From contig JAEZLB010000121.1 of assembly GCA_023435945.1 (NCBI GenBank), positions 1 through 12,243 of the forward strand: a stretch of DNA of 12,243 bases. Direction: 5' to 3'. Positions 6,433 through 12,243 of this stretch are shown here, piece by piece. Positions within the stretch are counted from its first letter, which is position 1, and every line of letters starts with the position of its first letter. The notes under the pieces are model-generated. The model saw only the letters and a program-made list of their open reading frames with translations, was not told the DNA's origin and ran no database searches. The position numbers were made by a program, and so were the translations under genes. This DNA is from Pseudomonadota bacterium (GTDB lineage: Bacteria; Pseudomonadota; Gammaproteobacteria; Burkholderiales; Burkholderiaceae_D).

Positions 6433-7539
6433 TCAGGCCAGCGCTTTCTTCAGCGCGTCGATAAAACGCTGGTTCTCTTCCGGCAAGCCGATGGTAATGC
6501 GCAACCACTGTGGCAATCCGTAATTACCCACCGGGCGCACAATCACGCCCTGTTTCAGCAAGGCCAGGTTCACGCGGTTACCCGCTTCATTATCGTCCCC
6601 GACTTTAACCAGCACAAAGTTACCGTAGGAGGACAAATACTCCAGCCCCAATGCATCGAATGCTGCCGTTAATTGCCGATAACCGTCCGCGTTCACCTGG
6701 GCACTTCTTCTCAAAAATTCCGCGTCGTTCAAGGCGGCGATAGCAGCAGCCTGTGCCAGTGTGTTGACATTAAACGGCTGGCGAATACGATTGAGCAAAT
6801 CGGTGAGCGCCGGTTGCGCAATAGCAAAGCCCACACGCAGACCAGCCAATCCATATGCCTTGGAGAGCGTGCGCGACACCAGCAGGTTGGGATACTGCCG
6901 TGTCCAGGCAATCGAATCGTATTGCAACTCGGCCGGCAGATATTCGTTGTACGCCTCATCCAGTACGACTACTGCATTGGCGGGCACTTTCTTCATGAAA
7001 GCTTCGATTTGCGCAGCGGGCAGGAAAGTGCCGGTAGGGTTATTCGGGTTGGCGATAAAAATCAGGCGCGTATCGGGCGTAATCGCCGCGGCCATGGCTT
7101 CCAGGTCATGGCCGTATTCCCTGGCAGGCACAACGATGGCACGCGCACCAACCGCCTGAGTCGCCAGTGCATACACGGCGAAGGAATACTGCGAGTACAT
7201 AACAGCCTGGCCCGGTTGCACCAGCGCATGAGCGGCCAATTCCAGGATGTCATTGCTGCCGTTGCCCAGCGTAATCCAATCCTGCGGCACATCGTGTTTG
7301 GCTGTAATGGCTGCCTTCAATGCAAAGCCATTACCATCCGGGTAGCGGCCTATCTCGCTGGCTGCTTCCAGCATTGCCTGTTTCGCCGACTCAGGCATAC
7401 CCAAAGGATTTTCATTGGAAGCCAGCTTGACGATGGAGGCTTCGTCCAGACCGAATTCCCGCGCCACTTCCGAGATGGGCTTGCCTCCCTGATAGGGAGC
7501 AATCGCACGTACGTAGTCGGGACCGAATTGGATAGACAT
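6433..7539 (-). CDS. hisC: Histidinol-phosphate/aromatic aminotransferase (HisC family, class I/II PLP)
   Basis: This is a 368-residue PLP enzyme of the HisC family. By family it transaminates histidinol phosphate/imidazole-acetol phosphate. In this location homologues are also thought to transaminate aromatic keto acids (phenylpyruvate, hydroxyphenylpyruvate or prephenate). Visible features are LASNENPLG (39-47), GNGSNDILE (92-100), the NPNNPTG substrate and cofactor loop (164-170), DEAYNEY with Asp194 and Tyr197, the PLP lysine Lys227 in SRTLSKAYGLAG, Arg235 in LRVG, and a C-terminal RITIG. The ATG at 7539 has an AGGAA Shine-Dalgarno about 8 bases upstream. The gene sits 133 bases after pheA and 31 bases before tyrA, between phenylalanine and tyrosine genes and away from any visible his operon. 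It may therefore be a second HisC devoted mainly to aromatic amino acids. Confidence 0.93.
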   Translation of the reverse strand: MSIQFGPDYVRAIAPYQGGKPISEVAREFGLDEASIVKLASNENPLGMPESAKQAMLEAASEIGRYPDGNGFALKAAITAKHDVPQDWITLGNGSNDILELAAHALVQPGQAVMYSQYSFAVYALATQAVGARAIVVPAREYGHDLEAMAAAITPDTRLIFIANPNNPTGTFLPAAQIEAFMKKVPANAVVVLDEAYNEYLPAELQYDSIAWTRQYPNLLVSRTLSKAYGLAGLRVGFAIAQPALTDLLNRIRQPFNVNTLAQAAAIAALNDAEFLRRSAQVNADGYRQLTAAFDALGLEYLSSYGNFVLVKVGDDNEAGNRVNLALLKQGVIVRPVGNYGLPQWLRITIGLPEENQRFIDALKKALA

Positions 7540-7672
7540 CTTGAATTCCTGGAATCAATTGATAAAGAATGTTACCGAAGCAGTGCACTTGTATGGAGTC
7601 ATCCGCTTTTTCCTGCGCATGCGGAATGCAGAGGTACGCCCGCCCTGCTCCGACAAGAGCAAGGCGGATAAA
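7540..7672 (-). other. pheA-hisC gap with an 11-bp hairpin and a 21-codon open frame
   Basis: This is the only sizeable gap among the aromatic genes. Six bases past the pheA stop a strong stem-loop occupies 7667-7640: CCGCCTTGCTC, loop TTGTCG, GAGCAGGGCGG, 11 bp with one G-U pair. The bases after it (GCGTACC) are not a T-run, so it is not a standard intrinsic terminator. It could block 3' exonuclease, slow polymerase or mark an RNA-processing site. Further on, 7620-7555 is an ATG-started frame of 21 codons (MRRKKRMTPYKC...FFIN) that ends 15 bases before hisC. It has no Shine-Dalgarno and I do not call it a gene. I see no clear promoter. Confidence 0.5.
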
Positions 7673-8746
7673 TCAAAGACTGGCCGGATAAGAACCCAGA
7701 AGCTTGAAATAAGCGGCATTTTCCTTCAGTTCCTGCAAGGCCTGAGCCACTTTCTCCTCCTGTGCATGGCCTTCGATATCGACATAGAAGTAATATTCCC
7801 ATGAACCGGTACGCGCAGGACGCGATTCGAAGCGACTCATCGACACCCCATGCCGGGCTAGCGGCGCCAGCAGGCTATGCACCGCCCCCGCCCGGTTCGG
7901 CACGGAGAGGATCAGAGAAGTCTGATCCTTACCGCTGGGCGCGCTCACGAGGCGGCCGATCACGGCAAAACGCGTTCGATTATGCGGATCATCCTGGATA
8001 TGCGATTGCACGACCGCCAACCCATACTGCTGGCCGGCAAATTCGCCCGCCACGGCAGCCAGTGTCGGGTCTTCGCTGGCCATCTTGGCGGCTTCCCCAT
8101 TCGAAGATACCGCCTGACGCGCGATATTCGGGTAATGCTGGTTCAACCAACCCTGACACTGCGCCAGCGCCTGCGAATGGGCACAGATACGCGTTACACC
8201 GTCCATCTTTCCGCTTTTGGTCAGCAAATTGTGCTGAACGGGTAGCACGACTTCGCCATTGATCAGCAAGGAAGTCTGGAGCAGCAAGTCCAGCGAACGG
8301 CTGACCGTACCTTCAGCGGAATTCTCCACCGGCACCACACCGAAATCCGCCGCTCCTGATTCAGTTGCGCGAAAGACCTCATCAATCGACACGCAAGACA
8401 AGCCATCCACGGCACGCCCGAACTGCCGGTAAACCGCCTGCTCGGAAAAAGTCCCGGCCGGTCCCAGGTACGCCACCGTAGTGCGTTTTTCCAGCGCCCG
8501 GCAGGCCGACATAATGTCGCGGAAAATCATCTGCAGATCAGTAGAGGCAAGCGGCCCGGGATTATTGGCAGCGACATTGCGCAGCACTTGTGCTTCACGC
8601 TCGGGCCTGAACACCGGCGCATTGGTTTCCGCCTTCACATGCCCTACTTCCTCCGCCAGACGCGCGCGTCGGCTCAGAAGGTCAAGTAGTTGTTTGTCGA
8701 TTGCATCGATTTGCTCGCGCAAAGGCTGGAGTTTGTCGTCGCTCAT
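7673..8746 (-). CDS. pheA: Bifunctional chorismate mutase/prephenate dehydratase (P-protein)
   Basis: PheA converts chorismate to prephenate and then to phenylpyruvate, committing carbon to phenylalanine. It is a three-domain protein of 357 residues. Residues 1-88 form the AroQ-type chorismate mutase (LREQIDAIDKQLLDLLSRRA, GHVKAE, FRPEREAQVL). Residues 91-268 form prephenate dehydratase (YLGPAGTFSEQA, VPVENSAEGTV, and the catalytic NRTRF motif at 256-260). Residues about 276-352 form the ACT regulatory domain. The ACT motif ESRP (307-310) is intact, and the position of the usual GALV motif reads GAVH (287-290), so feedback inhibition by phenylalanine is likely. The ATG at 8746 begins a canonical N-terminus (MSDDKLQPLREQIDAID). 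The 27 bases between it and the serC stop are C-rich and lack a Shine-Dalgarno, so translation may depend on coupling from serC. Confidence 0.97.
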   Translation of the reverse strand: MSDDKLQPLREQIDAIDKQLLDLLSRRARLAEEVGHVKAETNAPVFRPEREAQVLRNVAANNPGPLASTDLQMIFRDIMSACRALEKRTTVAYLGPAGTFSEQAVYRQFGRAVDGLSCVSIDEVFRATESGAADFGVVPVENSAEGTVSRSLDLLLQTSLLINGEVVLPVQHNLLTKSGKMDGVTRICAHSQALAQCQGWLNQHYPNIARQAVSSNGEAAKMASEDPTLAAVAGEFAGQQYGLAVVQSHIQDDPHNRTRFAVIGRLVSAPSGKDQTSLILSVPNRAGAVHSLLAPLARHGVSMSRFESRPARTGSWEYYFYVDIEGHAQEEKVAQALQELKENAAYFKLLGSYPASL

Positions 8747-8773
8747 AAGTGGAGTGTGTGCGGGTGGGCCGCT

Positions 8774-9877
8774 TTATCCGTGTTGCTTTTCAAATTCTTT
8801 CATGTAGGCCACCAGGGCCTGCACGCCATCGATAGGCATCGCGTTGTAAATCGACGCACGCATGCCGCCCACCGACTTATGCCCCTTCAACTGCAGCAGC
8901 CCCCGCGCTTTTGCGCCTTCCAGGAAAGCCGAGTTCAGCGACTCATCATGCAGGTAGAAAGGAATATTCATGCGCGAGCGACATGATTTGTCAACATGCG
9001 TGACATAAAAACCGGTGGAATCCAGATAATCGTACAAGAGTGCCGCCTTGGCAATATTCCGGCGCTCGATTTCCGCCACGCCACCCTGACGCTTGAGCCA
9101 CTGGAATACCAGACCCGCGATATAGATCGCATAGGTCGGCGGGGTGTTGTACATGGAGTCATTATCAGCAACTGTCTTCCAGTCGAAAGCCGACGGGCAG
9201 AACGGCAAGGCTTGTCCCAGCAGATCTTCGCGCACGATAACGATCGTCAGTCCTGCCGGGCCGATGTTCTTTTGTGCACCACCAAAAATCACGCCGTATT
9301 TCGATACGTCAATCACGCGGGACAGGATATGCGAGGACATATCTGCCACCAGCGGTGCACTATTGGTATCCTCAGCCACATCCGGCGTATCGTGGAACTC
9401 CACGCCATCGATGGTTTCATTGGTGCAGATATGCACGTAAGCGGCGTTTTTGCTCAACTTCCAACTGTCACGCGGCGGGATGACAGCAAACTTGTCTGCC
9501 TCGGAAGATGCCGCGACATTGACGTTCGCATATTTCTTCGCTTCGCGGATGGACTTACCGGACCAGGAACCGGTATAGATGAAGTCTATGGTCGCGGGCT
9601 GTTCGGCGCGACCCAGCAGATTCATCGGGATGATGGCGTTTTCTGCAATGGCGCCGCCCTGCATGAACAGGATCCTGTAGTTAGCAGGCACCGCCAGCAA
9701 TTCGCGCAGGTCACGCTCGGCGGTCTGGTATATCGACGTAAATTCCGGTCCGCGATGGCTCATTTCCATCACCGACATGCCGCTACCCTGCCAGTCCAGC
9801 ATTTCAGCAGCGGCCTGCTCCAGCACTTCCTTGGGCAGGACCGCCGGACCGGCAGAAAAGTTGTAGACGGCCGTCAT
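8774..9877 (-). CDS. serC: Phosphoserine aminotransferase
   Basis: SerC is a PLP aminotransferase that makes 3-phosphoserine from 3-phosphohydroxypyruvate and glutamate. It also makes 4-phosphohydroxythreonine for vitamin B6. It has 367 residues (E. coli 362). Visible are [10 protein letters not shown] (6-15), EMSHRG (His41 and Arg42, the phosphate-binding pair in E. coli), GGAIAENAI (74-82), TNETIDGVE, the PLP lysine Lys203 in [18 protein letters not shown], and [17 protein letters not shown] near the C-terminus. The ATG at 9877 shares one base with the gyrA stop (TAATG). A strong GGAGGTG ribosome-binding site (9886-9880) is embedded in the last gyrA codons, so translation is very likely coupled to gyrA. 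serC-pheA is the usual head of the aromatic supraoperon; transamination of aromatic keto acids by SerC is possible but not shown here. Confidence 0.97.
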   Translation of the reverse strand: MTAVYNFSAGPAVLPKEVLEQAAAEMLDWQGSGMSVMEMSHRGPEFTSIYQTAERDLRELLAVPANYRILFMQGGAIAENAIIPMNLLGRAEQPATIDFIYTGSWSGKSIREAKKYANVNVAASSEADKFAVIPPRDSWKLSKNAAYVHICTNETIDGVEFHDTPDVAEDTNSAPLVADMSSHILSRVIDVSKYGVIFGGAQKNIGPAGLTIVIVREDLLGQALPFCPSAFDWKTVADNDSMYNTPPTYAIYIAGLVFQWLKRQGGVAEIERRNIAKAALLYDYLDSTGFYVTHVDKSCRSRMNIPFYLHDESLNSAFLEGAKARGLLQLKGHKSVGGMRASIYNAMPIDGVQALVAYMKEFEKQHG

Positions 9878-12243
9878 TACACCTCCGCTTCGCCGCCTTC
9901 GTCTTCTACCTCGGACTTGTCTTCCGCGTCGGTTTCGACGATACGCTGCAGGCCAGACAGCTTGGTGCCATCTTCCACCGCGATCAGCGTCACGCCCTGC
10001 GTTGCACGGCCCATCTCCCGAATCTCTGCCACGCGGGTACGGATCAGTACGCCGCCGGTGGTAATCAGCATGATTTCATCATTCGGCTCAACCAGGGTAG
10101 CTGCCACGACCTTGCCGTTACGCTCGGAAGTCTGGATCGCGATCATGCCCTTGGTGCCGCGGCCATGACGGGTGTATTCGGCAATAGGTGTGCGCTTGCC
10201 AAAACCATTTTCCGTCGCGGTCAGTACCGACTGCTGTTCATTCTCGGCAACCAGCAAGGCAATCACCTGCTGCCCTTCTTCCAGGTTCATGCCGCGCACG
10301 CCGCGCGCATTGCGGCCCATCGGACGCACATCGTTTTCATCGAAGCGCACCGCCTTGCCACCATCGGAGAACAACATCACGTCGTGCTGGCCGTCTGTCA
10401 GCGCCGCGCCGATCAGATAATCGCCGTCATCCAGATCCACCGCGATGATGCCAGCCTTGCGTGGATTACTGAAGTCCGACAGAGGGGTTTTCTTCACGGT
10501 ACCGAGCGCGGTAGACATGAACACGTAGCGATCTTCCGGGAAAGTGCGGTTTTCACCAGATAGCGGCAACACCACGGTGATCTTCTCGCCATCCTGCAGC
10601 GGGAACATATTCACAATAGGCTTGCCGCGAGAGTTGCGCGAACCCTGTGGCACCTCCCAGACCTTGAGCCAGTACAGGCGGCCGCGGTTGGAGAAGCATA
10701 AAATGTAATCGTGGGTATTGGCGATGAAGAGCTGGTCGATCCAGTCGTCTTCCTTGGTCGCCATCGCCTGCTTGCCGCGTCCGCCGCGTTTCTGTGCACG
10801 ATATTCGGAAACCGGCTGCGACTTCATATAACCGGAATGCGAAAGCGTTACCACCATGTCCTGCGGTGTGATCAAGTCTTCGGTAGCCAGGTCGGTGGCA
10901 TTCGATTCAATCGTGGAACGGCGTTCGTCCTTGGCGCCGACGCCGTATTCCTGCTTGGCGGCATTCAGCTCGTCGGAAATGATGATCGTCACACGCTCAG
11001 GCTTGGACAGAATATCCAGCAGATCCGCGATCTGCGCCATCACATCCTTGTATTCATTAACGATCTTGTCCTGTTCCAAACCGGTCAGGCGTTGCAGGCG
11101 CATTTGCAGGATTTCCTGCGCCTGCTCGTCGGAGAGTTTATACAAGCCGTCATTTTGCAGACCGTAATGCTTGGGCAGGCTTTCCGGACGGAAGGCGTCT
11201 GCGCCCAGTGGATTGTCGGCAGTTGCACGAGCCAGCATGTCACGCACCATCGAGGAATCCCAAGAGCGCGACATCAATTCAGCCTTCGCGATCGGCGGCG
11301 TCGGAGCAGCCTTGATGATCGCGATAAAGTCATCGATATTGGCCAAGGCAACGGCCAGGCCTTCCAACACATGACCGCGTTCGCGCGCCTTGCGCAGTTC
11401 GAATACGGTGCGGCGCGTCACCACTTCACGGCGATGCGACAGGAAACACTCCAGCATTTTCTTCAGGTTCAGCAGTTTGGGCTGGCCATCGACCAGCGCC
11501 ACCATGTTCATGCCGAAGGTGTCTTGCAACTGGGTTTGCTTGTACAGGTTGTTCAGCACCACTTCCGGCACTTCGCCACGCTTCAGCTCGATCACCACGC
11601 GCATACCGGACTTGTCGGATTCGTCGCGGATATCGGAAATGCCGTCCAGCTTCTTGTCGCGCACCAGCTCTGCAATGCGCTCCAGCAGCGACTTCTTGTT
11701 AACCTGGTATGGAAGCTCATCAATGATAATGGCGCTGCGATTGCCGTCGCGCCCCACCTCTTCAAAGTGCGTCTTAGCGCGCATCACGACACGGCCACGA
11801 CCGGTGCGATAGCCGTCGCGCACGCCGGAAATGCCGTAGATGATGCCGCCGGTCGGAAAATCCGGGGCAGGGATGATTTCAATCAGCTCATCGATCGTAC
11901 AATCCTGATTGCGCAACACGTGCAGTGCACCATCGATGACTTCCGTAATGTTATGCGGCGGAATATTGGTCGCCATGCCCACTGCGATACCGGAAGAACC
12001 GTTGATCAGCAGGTTGGGAATGCGGGTTGGCAGTACCGAAGGCTCTTTTTCCTTGCCATCGTAGTTGGGAACGAAATCAACGGTTTCCTTCTCGATATCG
12101 GCCAGCATCTCGTTGGCGATCTTGTCCATGCGACACTCGGTGTAACGCATCGCCGCAGCACTATCACCATCGATGGAACCGAAGTTACCCTGCCCATCCA
12201 CCAGTGTGTAACGCAATGAAAAATCCTGCGCCATACGCACCAG
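9877..12243 (-). CDS. gyrA: DNA gyrase subunit A; 5' end cut by window edge
   Basis: GyrA is the DNA-cleaving and DNA-wrapping subunit of gyrase (A2B2), which introduces negative supercoils. Visible are 788 residues, beginning at the position equivalent to about residue 89 of E. coli GyrA. Quinolone positions 83 and 87 are therefore outside the window. The catalytic tyrosine (E. coli Tyr122) is visible residue 34 in [10 protein letters not shown] (codon 12144-12142). Then come [44 protein letters not shown], the coiled-coil gate region and the C-terminal beta-pinwheel. The GyrA box QKRGGRG (10794-10774) that allows DNA wrapping is intact, which separates it from ParC. A short acidic tail ([16 protein letters not shown]) ends it. 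No terminator separates it from serC; the stop overlaps the serC start. The promoter lies beyond the right edge. Confidence 0.98.
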   Translation of the reverse strand: MVRMAQDFSLRYTLVDGQGNFGSIDGDSAAAMRYTECRMDKIANEMLADIEKETVDFVPNYDGKEKEPSVLPTRIPNLLINGSSGIAVGMATNIPPHNITEVIDGALHVLRNQDCTIDELIEIIPAPDFPTGGIIYGISGVRDGYRTGRGRVVMRAKTHFEEVGRDGNRSAIIIDELPYQVNKKSLLERIAELVRDKKLDGISDIRDESDKSGMRVVIELKRGEVPEVVLNNLYKQTQLQDTFGMNMVALVDGQPKLLNLKKMLECFLSHRREVVTRRTVFELRKARERGHVLEGLAVALANIDDFIAIIKAAPTPPIAKAELMSRSWDSSMVRDMLARATADNPLGADAFRPESLPKHYGLQNDGLYKLSDEQAQEILQMRLQRLTGLEQDKIVNEYKDVMAQIADLLDILSKPERVTIIISDELNAAKQEYGVGAKDERRSTIESNATDLATEDLITPQDMVVTLSHSGYMKSQPVSEYRAQKRGGRGKQAMATKEDDWIDQLFIANTHDYILCFSNRGRLYWLKVWEVPQGSRNSRGKPIVNMFPLQDGEKITVVLPLSGENRTFPEDRYVFMSTALGTVKKTPLSDFSNPRKAGIIAVDLDDGDYLIGAALTDGQHDVMLFSDGGKAVRFDENDVRPMGRNARGVRGMNLEEGQQVIALLVAENEQQSVLTATENGFGKRTPIAEYTRHGRGTKGMIAIQTSERNGKVVAATLVEPNDEIMLITTGGVLIRTRVAEIREMGRATQGVTLIAVEDGTKLSGLQRIVETDAEDKSEVEDEGGEAEV

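Noticed and set aside
7553..7566. ATCAATTGAT palindrome before hisC as an IHF site
   Set aside because: It misses the TTR part of the IHF consensus by one base on both strands and lacks a flanking A-tract.
10711..12219. 502-codon plus-strand open frame opposite gyrA
   Set aside because: It is a shadow of gyrA, whose protein is conserved along the whole stretch. The antisense product is low in recognisable motifs.
1..12243. Search for a novel system: mobile elements, CRISPR, toxin-antitoxin, defence or phage genes
   Set aside because: Every coding stretch belongs to a recognised housekeeping gene in a conserved order. No inverted-repeat ends, direct-repeat arrays, integrases or orphan small genes were seen.

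Overview
The window reads as ordinary core chromosome of a betaproteobacterium, most likely of the order Burkholderiales. An Oxalobacteraceae-like member (Herminiimonas/Janthinobacterium type) is my best guess, from protein wording, moderate GC and gene order; I could not run a search. All eleven genes lie on the minus strand, so they are transcribed from the right edge (12243) to the left edge (1). No gap between genes exceeds about 155 bases. I see no mobile element, CRISPR array, tRNA, rRNA or sign of recent transfer.

In transcription order the genes are gyrA (5' end cut off at the right edge), serC, pheA, hisC, tyrA, aroA, cmk, rpsA, ihfB, a rho-independent terminator, lapA and lapB (3' end cut off at the left edge). 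The segment serC-pheA-hisC-tyrA-aroA-cmk-rpsA is the known 'mixed-function supraoperon' of beta- and gammaproteobacteria. AroA makes EPSP, the precursor of chorismate. PheA and TyrA take chorismate and prephenate to phenylalanine and tyrosine. The HisC-type and SerC aminotransferases supply transamination. Cmk feeds CDP/dCDP pools, RpsA is ribosomal protein S1, and IhfB is one half of integration host factor. GyrA sits immediately upstream and overlaps serC by one base.

lapA-lapB (control of lipopolysaccharide synthesis) lie beyond a strong terminator after ihfB. They therefore probably depend on read-through or on their own promoter.

The most informative non-coding part is the 151-base rpsA leader (3304-3454). 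In mRNA order it holds a polypyrimidine tract, two good hairpins, and a C/U-rich stretch with no Shine-Dalgarno sequence before the ATG. This fits S1 autoregulation of the kind known for E. coli rpsA. A second structured spot is an 11-bp hairpin just after the pheA stop, in the 133-base pheA-hisC gap. I found no previously undescribed system; the findings are details of regulation, start sites, cofactor choice and operon structure.
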